NCBI GenBank assembly: GCA_003561595.1
Contig: PWWF01000040.1
Coordinates: 1-13,969 of the forward strand
Direction of reading: 5' to 3'
Source of the DNA: Paracoccaceae bacterium
GTDB taxonomy: Bacteria > Pseudomonadota > Alphaproteobacteria > Rhodobacterales > Rhodobacteraceae
DNA length: 13,969 nt
The position numbers and the translations under genes are program-made. Below are positions 1 through 6,625 of this stretch, in pieces (the first letter of the stretch is position 1; the number at the start of each line of letters is the position of its first letter). The notes below the pieces were generated by a model. It was not told the DNA's origin and did not search any database. It saw only the letters and a list, made by a program, of their open reading frames with translations.

Positions 1-692
1 CCATGGCTGGAGAACGGGCCGACCGACACCACGGTCAGCCCCCGCGACGGGGAACTGCGCACCGGCAGGCCCATATTCTGCAACCGCGCTTGCAGTCGCG
101 ACGCGTTGGCGGGCACGGCAAAACTGCCCACCTGCACCATCCGACCGCTGCCGCGCGCAGGGGTGCTGGCGCGGGGGGCCTTCGTGGCCAGGGGACCATC
201 GACGTATTCCGCCAGAAACAGGCTGGGGCTGGTCACGCAGCGCACCAGCGGGCGGCCCAGTGCCGTATCGACCAACTGACCATAGGGCGCCTTGGCCGGG
301 CAGGACGGGTGGCGGCCAGAGGCATCGGCCTGCGGCAGCGCCGGGCGGCGCGGGGTCGCGGCACGCGGGGCCGGCGTGGGGGCGGTCGCGGGCTCCTTGC
401 CCGTGGCCACAGGTTCGGGCGTCGGGTCGGGTTCGGGTTCAGGGTCGGAAGCCACCTCGGCAAAGGTCGGGGTCTGGTCGCAGACGGTCTGGCGGTCGGG
501 GCCCACGCGCGGCACCCATGTCACCTCTCCGGCGAAGGTCGAGCGCAGGAACACGCAGCCCCGGCTGTCCACATATTCGCGGCCCTCGAATTCCTCGGGC
601 GGCAGTTCGGCGGGCGAGATCGCATTGACCTGCGCAAGCGCCCCTGATGACAGCAGGGCGGCCACACCCGCCACGGCCCAGAATCTCTTCAT
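1..692 (-). CDS. Secreted SPOR-domain protein, 3' end cut by window edge
   Basis: Reading leftwards from the ATG at 692 gives 230 uninterrupted codons that run off the window. Residues 1-20 look like a Sec signal peptide: MKR, a hydrophobic stretch, then SGALA before a glutamine. A conserved-looking segment follows (about 30-75, with EGREYVDSRGCVFLR). Next is a Pro/Glu/Asp/Thr/Ala-rich linker (about 82-120), a second segment with two cysteines (C131, C152), and the start of a C-terminal SPOR domain (about 184 onward, MVQVGSFAVPANASRLQARL). SPOR domains bind denuded septal peptidoglycan, so a periplasmic or outer-membrane envelope role is inferred; the exact function is unknown. I chose the ATG at 692 over the in-frame ATG at 704 because a GGGGG Shine-Dalgarno-like run precedes it. 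The gene lies 78 bases after upp with no clear terminator between, so read-through is possible. Confidence 0.8.
   Translation of the reverse strand, partial: MKRFWAVAGVAALLSSGALAQVNAISPAELPPEEFEGREYVDSRGCVFLRSTFAGEVTWVPRVGPDRQTVCDQTPTFAEVASDPEPEPDPTPEPVATGKEPATAPTPAPRAATPRRPALPQADASGRHPSCPAKAPYGQLVDTALGRPLVRCVTSPSLFLAEYVDGPLATKAPRASTPARGSGRMVQVGSFAVPANASRLQARLQNMGLPVRSSPSRGLTVVSVGPFSSH
415..448. repeat. Low-complexity GGGT(C/T) tract
   Basis: Short imperfect repeats of CGGGT/CGGGTT lie inside the SPOR-protein gene and encode part of its alternating Pro-Glu/Pro-Asp linker (PEPEPDPTPEP on the minus strand). Such tracts can change length by slippage, which here would alter linker length if the change kept the reading frame. 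The tract is visible directly; length variability is inference. Confidence 0.4.
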
Positions 693-770
693 CGCAACCC
701 CCATTGCAGCGCCGCCAGTGTGACCGCGCCACAGCCCCGATGTAAAGCGAATTCTGCCGTCGCACCTACC

Positions 771-1421
771 TTATACTGTGCCAAAGATGCGATCACCCGC
801 ATCCCCTAGCCCCGGAACGATATATCCCTTCTCGTTCAGATGGCTGTCCAGCGACGCGGTGACGATGCGCACATCCGGGTGCGCCTGCGCCATGCACGCG
901 ACCCCTTCGGGCGCGGCCAAGAGGCAGATCAGGCACAGTTCCGTCGCGCCCGCCGCTTTCAGCAGATCGACCGCCGCAGCCGAGGAATTGCCCGTTGCCA
1001 GCATCGGGTCCACCGCCACGACCAGCCGCCCCGACATCTCTGGCGGCAGCTTGCAGTAATATTGCACCGGGCGCAGCGTGGCCTCATCGCGGTAGAGCCC
1101 CACAAACCCCACCCGCGCGGTCGGGATCACGTCGAGCACGCCATCCAGCAACCCGTTGCCCGCGCGCAGGATCGACACCACCACCGGGTCCGGCCCGTCC
1201 ATCATGGGCGCCTGCATCTCGGTCAGGGGCGTGGCGATGGTGCGGTCGGCCAGCGGCAGATCGCGCGTGGCCTCATAGGTCAGCAGCAGGCTGATCTCGC
1301 GCAGCAGGCGGCGGAATTCCGGGCCGGGCGTGCGCGCATCGCGCATCAGCGACAGCTTGTGCTGCACCAGCGGGTGATCGACGATGGTCATGTTGGGATG
1401 GGTCACAGCCGGTTGGGTCAT
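771..1421 (-). CDS. upp: Uracil phosphoribosyltransferase
   Basis: Converts uracil plus PRPP to UMP in cytoplasmic pyrimidine salvage. The product has 216 residues, close to the usual 208-210. The PRPP-binding loop is [11 protein letters not shown] (about 137-147), and the uracil-binding C-terminal block is [16 protein letters not shown] (about 199-214). The N-terminal block HPLVQHKL (16-23) and the [13 protein letters not shown] block (83-95) are also typical. Two positions differ from the E. coli form: ATGNSS instead of ATGGS, and LRAGNG instead of LRAGLG. I take these as lineage variants, not as signs of inactivity. The start ATG overlaps the add stop as ATGA, so the two are probably translationally coupled, and upp is the last gene of the cdd-deoB-add-upp operon. 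No intrinsic terminator is evident after the stop. Confidence 0.95.
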   Translation of the reverse strand: MTQPAVTHPNMTIVDHPLVQHKLSLMRDARTPGPEFRRLLREISLLLTYEATRDLPLADRTIATPLTEMQAPMMDGPDPVVVSILRAGNGLLDGVLDVIPTARVGFVGLYRDEATLRPVQYYCKLPPEMSGRLVVAVDPMLATGNSSAAAVDLLKAAGATELCLICLLAAPEGVACMAQAHPDVRIVTASLDSHLNEKGYIVPGLGDAGDRIFGTV

Positions 1422-2398
1422 TGGGCCTCCAGTCTTTTGGCAATGGCAGCGCGGGTGTCGGCGTCGCAGAATGCGGCATCCAGCGCTGTGCGCGCAATGG
1501 CATCGAATTCGGGCGTATCCCAGCCGAAATGCTCGGCCAGCGCCTGATATTCGCGCGTCATGGTCGTGTGGAAAAAGGGCGGATCATCGGTCGAGACCGT
1601 GACGCCGACACCCGCGCGGCGCAGCCGGTCGATGGGGTGCGCGGCAATCGAGGGGTATAGCCCCAGCGCGATGTTGGAGCCTGGACAAACCTCCAGCACC
1701 GTGCCGTTTTCGGCCAGTTCATCCACAAGGGCGGGGTCTTCGATGGCGCGCACCCCATGGCCGATACGCGTCACACGCAGAACGCGCAGCGCCGCGCGCA
1801 CGGACTCTGGCCCGCCCCATTCGCCCGCATGGGCGGTCAGGCCCAGCCCGGCCTCGCGCGCGGCGTCAAAGGCATAGGCGAAATCGCGGGGGTGCAGCAT
1901 CGACTCATCCCCCGCGATACCAAACCCGGTGATGAAGCGCCCGGCGGTTTCCTGCGCGCAGCGGGCGATTGTGCGGGCCTTGTCGGGGCCGAAATGGCGG
2001 ATGCAGGTAATGCAACCGCGCATGGTGATGCCCATATCCGCTTCGGCCTGCGTGGCGGCGGTTTCGATTGCCGCCTGATAGTCGCGCCAGGCATCCAGAT
2101 CCCCTCCGCCGCAGAAATCGGGCGAGAGAAACGCCTCGGTGTAGATGACGCCCTGTTCAGCGGAATGTTCCAGCACGGCAAGGGTCAGATCGTGAAAATC
2201 CTGCGGGCTGGTCAGGACGGTGCAAGCGGCCTCGTACACGCGCAGGAAATCGGGGAAATCGCGATAGGCATAGTGGCCCTGCGCATCAAAGATGCGCGAC
2301 AGATCGACCCCTTTGCGGCTGGCCAGCGACCGGATGAAACCCGGGGGCGCGGCCCCTTCCAGATGCAGATGCAGTTCGAGCTTGGGGATAGAGGTCAT
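1418..2398 (-). CDS. add: Adenosine deaminase
   Basis: Hydrolytic deamination of (deoxy)adenosine to (deoxy)inosine in the cytoplasm, feeding purine salvage. The protein has 326 residues and shows the metal-dependent amidohydrolase signature in order: ELHLHLEG near the N-terminus (zinc ligands H10, H12), AGDE (162-165), HAGE (190-193, zinc ligand and catalytic Glu), RIGHG (211-215, catalytic His) and STDDP (269-273, zinc-ligand Asp). The open frame continues upstream, but the ATG at 2398 gives the canonical N-terminus and overlaps the deoB stop as ATGA. The 3' end overlaps upp in the same way. Some members of this subfamily prefer adenine over adenosine. Context with deoB and cdd favours a nucleoside substrate, but sequence alone does not exclude adenine deaminase. 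Confidence 0.93.
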   Translation of the reverse strand: MTSIPKLELHLHLEGAAPPGFIRSLASRKGVDLSRIFDAQGHYAYRDFPDFLRVYEAACTVLTSPQDFHDLTLAVLEHSAEQGVIYTEAFLSPDFCGGGDLDAWRDYQAAIETAATQAEADMGITMRGCITCIRHFGPDKARTIARCAQETAGRFITGFGIAGDESMLHPRDFAYAFDAAREAGLGLTAHAGEWGGPESVRAALRVLRVTRIGHGVRAIEDPALVDELAENGTVLEVCPGSNIALGLYPSIAAHPIDRLRRAGVGVTVSTDDPPFFHTTMTREYQALAEHFGWDTPEFDAIARTALDAAFCDADTRAAIAKRLEAQ

Positions 2399-3597
2399 GT
2401 CAGAAAACTCCGCCCCGGCCCTTGTGCGGGGACGCCAAGATGATGCGCGATGCTGGCGGCCACATCGCTGAAGGCGCAATGCCCGATCTCGCCCGCGCCG
2501 CGCCCCGCCACAAGCACTGGCACCCGTTCGCGCGTGTGGTCGGTGCCCGGCGCGGTCGGGTCATTGCCGTGATCGGCGGTGATGACCAGCATGTCGCCCG
2601 CGCGCAGCCGCGCCAGCGCTTGCCCGGCGACCCGGTCGAACTGTTCCAGCGCGCGGGCATAGCCCGCGACATCACGCGGATGACCATAGAGCGAGTCGAA
2701 CTCGACGAAGTTGCAAAACGTCAAGGAATTGGCCTGTGCATCGCCCATCAGCGCCAGAAATTGTTCGAAAAGTGCAAGATCATCCTTGCCCTTATACACA
2801 TGGTCGATCCCCCGGCCGGAAAAGATATCGCTGATCTTGCCCACGGCATGCACCTTCCCGCCTGCGCCCTGCACCCAGTCGCATAGCGTGGGCGTGGGCG
2901 GTGCGATGGCATAGTCGCGCCGGTTGCCTGTGCGGCTGAACCCCTTCGCCGCATCCCCGACAAAGGGCCGCGCGATCACCCGCCCGACGCGCATCTCATG
3001 CAGCACGGGGGCCAGATCCGCGCATAGCCGATGCAGCCGCTCCAGGCCAAAGGCCTCTTCATGCGCGGCGATCTGAAAGACGGAATCGGCCGAGGTGTAG
3101 CAGATGGGCCAGCCCGTGCGCAGATGCTCGGCCCCCAGTTCGGTCACGATGGGAATGCCCGCCGCGTGGCAATTGCCCAGAACCCCCTCGGTCCCTGCCA
3201 GCGCGCAGACCTGCGCGACCAGATCAGACGGAAAGGCCGGGATCTCTTTCGGGAAATACGTCCAGTCCCAGGGCACCGGCACGCCCGCAAGCTCCCAATG
3301 GCCCGATGGCGTGTCCTTGCCGCGCGACACTTCGGTCGCCGCCCCCCACAGCCCCGTTGGCCGCGCGTCCAGCCCCGGTGTCGCCGCACCCGATGCCAGC
3401 CGGATCGCCGCCCCCAGCCCCAGCCCGTCCAGCACTGGCACCTGCAACGACCCGCTGCGCCCGTCCTCGGCCCGGCCCGCCGCGCAGGCCTGTGCGATAT
3501 GCGCCAGCGTGTTCGCGCCCGCATCGCCGAACTCGGCGGCATCGGGCGCGCCACCGCAGCCCACCGAGTCCAGCACCACCAGAAAGGCGCGCGCCAT
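2395..3597 (-). CDS. deoB: Phosphopentomutase
   Basis: Interconverts (deoxy)ribose-1-phosphate and (deoxy)ribose-5-phosphate, linking nucleoside breakdown to central metabolism. It has 400 residues, the usual DeoB length, in the alkaline-phosphatase superfamily. Visible residues match the family: D10 (LDSVGCGGAPD), T96 in GKDTPSGHWE as the phosphorylated threonine, D301 and H306 (EFDSLYGHPRD), D342-H343 (ITADHGND) and H354 (GTDHTRE). The spacings of the second and third metal-ligand groups equal those I recall for Bacillus DeoB. The open frame extends upstream into cdd, but the ATG at 3597 gives the normal N-terminus and shares one base with the cdd stop (TGATG). The 3' end overlaps add. The nucleoside phosphorylase that supplies its substrate is not in the window. 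Confidence 0.95.
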   Translation of the reverse strand: MARAFLVVLDSVGCGGAPDAAEFGDAGANTLAHIAQACAAGRAEDGRSGSLQVPVLDGLGLGAAIRLASGAATPGLDARPTGLWGAATEVSRGKDTPSGHWELAGVPVPWDWTYFPKEIPAFPSDLVAQVCALAGTEGVLGNCHAAGIPIVTELGAEHLRTGWPICYTSADSVFQIAAHEEAFGLERLHRLCADLAPVLHEMRVGRVIARPFVGDAAKGFSRTGNRRDYAIAPPTPTLCDWVQGAGGKVHAVGKISDIFSGRGIDHVYKGKDDLALFEQFLALMGDAQANSLTFCNFVEFDSLYGHPRDVAGYARALEQFDRVAGQALARLRAGDMLVITADHGNDPTAPGTDHTRERVPVLVAGRGAGEIGHCAFSDVAASIAHHLGVPAQGPGRSFLT

Positions 3598-3989
3598 CAG
3601 CTTTGGTCCATATGCGCCACGCCAAACGCGCCGGGCAGCAGGTCTGCCACGCGTGTCGACTGGACCTTGCCGCCCATCGTTGCCATGGTCACGACCACAT
3701 CGGGGCCGGCAAATTCCGCGATCTTCTGGCGGCAGCCGCCGCAGGGCGTGACCGGCATGGGGCTGTCGGCCACGACGACCAGTTCCGCAATCTCGCGCGC
3801 GCCTGCCGCGCACATGGCGGCAATCGCGCCCGCTTCGGCGCAGGTGCCTTCGGGATAGGCGACATTCTCGACATTGCAGCCCGTGAACACCGCGCCCGAC
3901 GCATCCCGCAGCGCCGCGCCCACCTTGAAATTCGAATAGGGCACATAGGCGTTTTCGCGCACTGCGCGCGCCGCGTCCAGCAATGTCAT
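3597..3989 (-). CDS. cdd: Cytidine deaminase
   Basis: Deaminates cytidine and deoxycytidine to (deoxy)uridine; first gene of the salvage operon. It has 130 residues, the size of the homotetrameric class. The catalytic zinc site is plain: CNVEN (38-42), CAEAGAI with C50 as zinc ligand and E52 as proton shuttle, and PCGGCRQ with C83 and C86 as zinc ligands. YSNFKVGAAL (18-27) and LLPGAFG near the C-terminus also fit. I chose the ATG at 3989, giving MTLLDAAR, over the longer frame because it matches family length and has a GGGGG run just upstream. The stop overlaps deoB by one base. No convincing minus-strand promoter is visible in the 3990-4150 gap. Confidence 0.94.
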   Translation of the reverse strand: MTLLDAARAVRENAYVPYSNFKVGAALRDASGAVFTGCNVENVAYPEGTCAEAGAIAAMCAAGAREIAELVVVADSPMPVTPCGGCRQKIAEFAGPDVVVTMATMGGKVQSTRVADLLPGAFGVAHMDQS

Positions 3990-4045
3990 CACCAACCCCC
4001 GAAGCTTTGCACCAAGTTTGCGCCCTGCGCGCGCCCAATGCAAGC

Positions 4046-4054
4046 GGGGGGGGG
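4046..4054. repeat. Run of nine G
   Basis: A homopolymer of nine G lies in the cdd/maeB intergenic region, upstream of the chosen cdd start. It could be a slippage site or a sequencing-length uncertainty. Because it is outside the preferred coding frames, its effect, if any, would be on the cdd leader. Confidence 0.6.
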
Positions 4055-4094
4055 CGGATTTCCGGGTCAGGCAGGCACGGGCCGAAAACCCTGC

Positions 4095-4122
4095 TTGCTG
4101 CCATTCCTGAATTGTTTAATAT
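4095..4122 (+). promoter_or_regulatory. Candidate promoter of maeB
   Basis: TTGCTG (4095-4100) and TAATAT (4117-4122) are separated by 16 bases, giving a plausible housekeeping sigma promoter about 30 bases before the maeB start. AGGAGG at 4141-4146 is its ribosome binding site. The -10 element sits inside a perfect palindrome. The assignment is by pattern only. Confidence 0.4.
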
Positions 4123-4127
4123 TAAAC
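4114..4127. promoter_or_regulatory. Perfect 14-bp palindrome, candidate operator
   Basis: GTTTAATATTAAAC is identical to its reverse complement and stands out as an A/T island in GC-rich DNA. It overlaps the candidate -10 of maeB, and it is also about 125 bases upstream of the divergent cdd gene. A dimeric repressor bound here would block maeB transcription. The cognate regulator is unknown. Confidence 0.45.
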
Positions 4128-4150
4128 CAGTTCATGAGTGAGGAGGACCC

Positions 4151-6430
4151 ATGCCGGAATCCACATCCGACGAAACCCGCCATCCGGCGCTTCTGTACCA
4201 TGAATTCCCCCGCCCCGGTAAGCTGGAAGTGCGCCCCACCAAGCCCCTGGCCAATGGCTATGACCTGTCGCGTGCCTATTCCCCCGGCGTGGCCGAGGCC
4301 TGCATGGAGATCAAGGCCGACCCCGATGAGGCCGCACGCTACACCACACGCGGCAATCTGGTCGCGGTGGTGTCGAACGGCACGGCGGTTCTGGGGCTGG
4401 GCAATATCGGCGCGCTCGCCTCCAAGCCGGTGATGGAGGGCAAGGCCGTCCTGTTCAAGAAATTCGCCAATATCGACTGTTTCGACATAGAGGTGAATGA
4501 ATCCGACCCAGAAAGACTGGCCGAGATCGTCTGCGCGCTGGAACCCACATTCGGCGCCATCAATCTGGAGGACATCAAGGCCCCCGACTGCTTTATAGTT
4601 GAAAAGATCTGCCGTGAACGCATGGGCATTCCGGTCTTTCATGACGACCAGCACGGCACCGCCATCGTGGTGGGGGCTGCGGCGACCAATGCGCTGCGCG
4701 TGGCCGGAAAGCGGTTCGAGGATATCAAGATTGTCAGCACGGGCGGGGGCGCTGCCGGGATCGCCTGCCTGAACATGCTGCTGAAACTGGGCGTGAAGCG
4801 CGAGAATGTCTGGCTGTGCGATATTCACGGGCTGGTCCATGAGGGCCGCGAGATCGACATGAACCCGCAAAAGGCCGCCTTTGCCCAGCCCAGTGACAAG
4901 CGCACACTGGATGAGGTGATCGCGGGCGCGGACATGTTTCTGGGCCTCTCTGGTCCGGGGGTGCTGACCGAGGCGCATGTCGCGCAGATGACCGCGCGGC
5001 CCATCATCTTCGCGCTCGCCAACCCGATGCCCGAAATCATGCCCGATCTGGCGCGCGCGGTCGCCCCCGATGCGCTGATCGCCACGGGCCGGTCGGATTT
5101 TCCCAATCAGGTCAATAATGTCCTGTGCTTCCCCTTCATCTTTCGCGGGGCGCTGGATGTCGGCGCGACGGAAATCAATGACGCCATGCAGATCGCCTGT
5201 GTCGAGGGGATCGCCGCCCTGGCCCGCGCCACGACCAGCGCCGAGGCGGCGGCGGCCTACAAGGGCGAGCAGCTCAGCTTCGGGCCTGATTACCTGATCC
5301 CCAAACCCTTTGACCCACGCCTGATGGGGGTGGTGGCCAGTGCCGTGGCGGGTGCGGCGGTCGACTCTGGCGTGGCCAAGCGCCCGGTCGCGGATCTGAA
5401 AACCTACAAGGCCAATCTCGATGCCTCGGTCTTCCGGTCGGCGATGATCATGCGCCCGGTCTTCGAGACGGCGCGCCAGACGTCGCGCCGGATCGTCTTT
5501 GCCGAGGGCGAGGATGAGCGCGTGCTGCGCGCGGCCTCTGCCATGCTGGAGGAAACGGCCGAACAGCCCATCCTGATCGGTCGGCCAGAGGTGATCGCCA
5601 TGCGGCTGGAACGCGCGGGCCTGTCCATCAAGCCCGGGCGCGATTTCGAACTGGTCAACCCGCAGGACGACCCGCGCTACCGCGATTACTGGCAAAGCTA
5701 TCATGCGCTGGTCGAACGTCGCGGTGTCACCCCCGATCTGGCCCGCGCGATCCTGCGCACCAACACCACCGCCATCGGCGCGATCATGGTGCACAGGGGC
5801 GATGCCGACAGTCTGATCTGCGGCACCTTCGGGCAGTATCTGTGGCATCTGAACTATGTCACGCAGATTTTGGGCACGAATGGCCGCCATCCGGTCGGCG
5901 CGCTGTCGCTGCTGATCCAGCAAGAGGGCAATCTGTTCGTGGCCGACACGCAGGTGCACCCCAACCCCACCCCCGAACAGGTGGTCGAAAGCGCCATCGG
6001 GGCCGCGCGCCATGTGCGCCGCTTTGGCCTGACACCCAAGGTCGCGCTGTGTTCGCACAGCCAGTTCGGCAATCTGGACACGCCATCGGGGCGGGTGATG
6101 CGCGGTGCGATGGAATTGCTGGACGCGGCGGGCGTGGATTTCGAGTATGAGGGCGAAATGCATGTCGATGCCGCGCTCGACCCCGACCTGCGCGCGCGGC
6201 TGTTCCCCAGCGCCCGGTTCGAGGGGCCCGCGAATGTGCTGATCTTTTCCAACACGGACGCGGCCAGCGGGGTGCGCAACATCCTCAAGACGCGCGGCGG
6301 CGCGCTGGAGGTCGGGCCGATCCTGATGGGCATGGGCAACACCGCGCATATCGTCACCCCCTCGATCACCGCGCGGGGGCTGTTGAACATGTCGGCGCTG
6401 GCAGGCACGCCGGTCGCGCAATACGGCTGA
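4151..6430 (+). CDS. maeB: NADP-type malic enzyme with C-terminal phosphotransacetylase-like domain
   Basis: Oxidative decarboxylation of malate to pyruvate with NAD(P)H production, an exit from the TCA cycle during growth on organic acids. The protein has 759 residues, the usual MaeB hybrid length. The malic domain includes AYSPGVAEA (42-50), [14 protein letters not shown] (74-87), the metal-site [12 protein letters not shown] (137-148) and FHDDQHGTA (163-171). The dinucleotide fold follows with STGGGAAG (196-203). From about 425 a phosphotransacetylase-like domain begins, with [13 protein letters not shown] (450-462), and runs to the end. In studied hybrids this domain senses acetyl-CoA or similar effectors and does not make acetyl-phosphate; I assume the same here. 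The start is fixed by AGGAGG four bases upstream. The gene is monocistronic or read into prpE; NADP versus NAD preference cannot be settled by eye. Confidence 0.93.
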   Translation: MPESTSDETRHPALLYHEFPRPGKLEVRPTKPLANGYDLSRAYSPGVAEACMEIKADPDEAARYTTRGNLVAVVSNGTAVLGLGNIGALASKPVMEGKAVLFKKFANIDCFDIEVNESDPERLAEIVCALEPTFGAINLEDIKAPDCFIVEKICRERMGIPVFHDDQHGTAIVVGAAATNALRVAGKRFEDIKIVSTGGGAAGIACLNMLLKLGVKRENVWLCDIHGLVHEGREIDMNPQKAAFAQPSDKRTLDEVIAGADMFLGLSGPGVLTEAHVAQMTARPIIFALANPMPEIMPDLARAVAPDALIATGRSDFPNQVNNVLCFPFIFRGALDVGATEINDAMQIACVEGIAALARATTSAEAAAAYKGEQLSFGPDYLIPKPFDPRLMGVVASAVAGAAVDSGVAKRPVADLKTYKANLDASVFRSAMIMRPVFETARQTSRRIVFAEGEDERVLRAASAMLEETAEQPILIGRPEVIAMRLERAGLSIKPGRDFELVNPQDDPRYRDYWQSYHALVERRGVTPDLARAILRTNTTAIGAIMVHRGDADSLICGTFGQYLWHLNYVTQILGTNGRHPVGALSLLIQQEGNLFVADTQVHPNPTPEQVVESAIGAARHVRRFGLTPKVALCSHSQFGNLDTPSGRVMRGAMELLDAAGVDFEYEGEMHVDAALDPDLRARLFPSARFEGPANVLIFSNTDAASGVRNILKTRGGALEVGPILMGMGNTAHIVTPSITARGLLNMSALAGTPVAQYG

Positions 6431-6433
6431 GGC

Positions 6434-6491
6434 TTTGCAAACCCGGCGGGTGCAGGCTGCAAACCGGCATAAAGCCCAAAGGGTTTGCAAA
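6434..6491. repeat. 11-bp inverted repeat built on TTTGCAAA
   Basis: TTTGCAAACCC (6434-6444) and GGGTTTGCAAA (6481-6491) are exact reverse complements, 36 bases apart, just after the maeB stop. Each arm contains the self-complementary octamer TTTGCAAA. A related CTGCAAACCGG lies between them at 6457-6467. The arms could act as protein-binding sites or as a hairpin at the maeB 3' end; no U-tract follows directly. Confidence 0.5.
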
Positions 6492-6502
6492 ACTTACGAT
6501 CT

Positions 6503-6522
6503 ATTGCAGTGATTTCTGCAAA
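6503..6522 (+). promoter_or_regulatory. Candidate ScfR/PccR-type operator upstream of prpE
   Basis: ATTGCAGT-N4-TCTGCAAA has two TGCA cores 12 bases apart. I recall TTTGCAAA-N4-TTTGCAAA as the site bound by PccR, the ScfR-family regulator of propionyl-CoA assimilation in Rhodobacter sphaeroides. The left half matches 5 of 8 positions and the right half 7 of 8. The downstream gene is prpE, which makes propionyl-CoA. The same bases also form a dyad (TTGCAG, 6-base loop, CTGCAA) followed by six T at 6524-6529, so a weak maeB terminator is an alternative or added reading. Confidence 0.42.
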
Positions 6523-6625
6523 GTTTTTTACCGCCCGCAGGCCATGTTGCCGGTAACAGCCATTGCGGCAGGGCGCGTGGCTACATTATGCGTTTATTCA
6601 TATACGGCAGAGGGAGGAACCTTGC

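Noticed and set aside
3..723. Plus-strand open frames over the first 700 bases
   Set aside because: Arg/Gly/Ala/His-rich frames without domains; the minus strand encodes a signal peptide and SPOR domain in one continuous frame.
2399..2479. N-terminal extension of the add frame up to 2479
   Set aside because: It overlaps the deoB 3' end; the ATG at 2398 gives the canonical ELHLHLEG near the N-terminus and an ATGA junction.
3598..4104. N-terminal extension of the deoB frame up to 4104
   Set aside because: It would overlap all of cdd, and the added residues do not belong to the DeoB family; the ATG at 3597 gives the normal 400-residue protein.
4067..6490. Minus-strand open frame of about 800 codons opposite maeB
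   Set aside because: It mirrors the full maeB gene, has no recognisable domain and a shadow-like composition (His, Arg, Gln, Asp rich); such antisense frames are usual in GC-rich DNA.
6563..6625. TTG start 21 codons upstream for prpE
   Set aside because: The added residues are not family-like, and the good GGAGG sits before the ATG at 6626.
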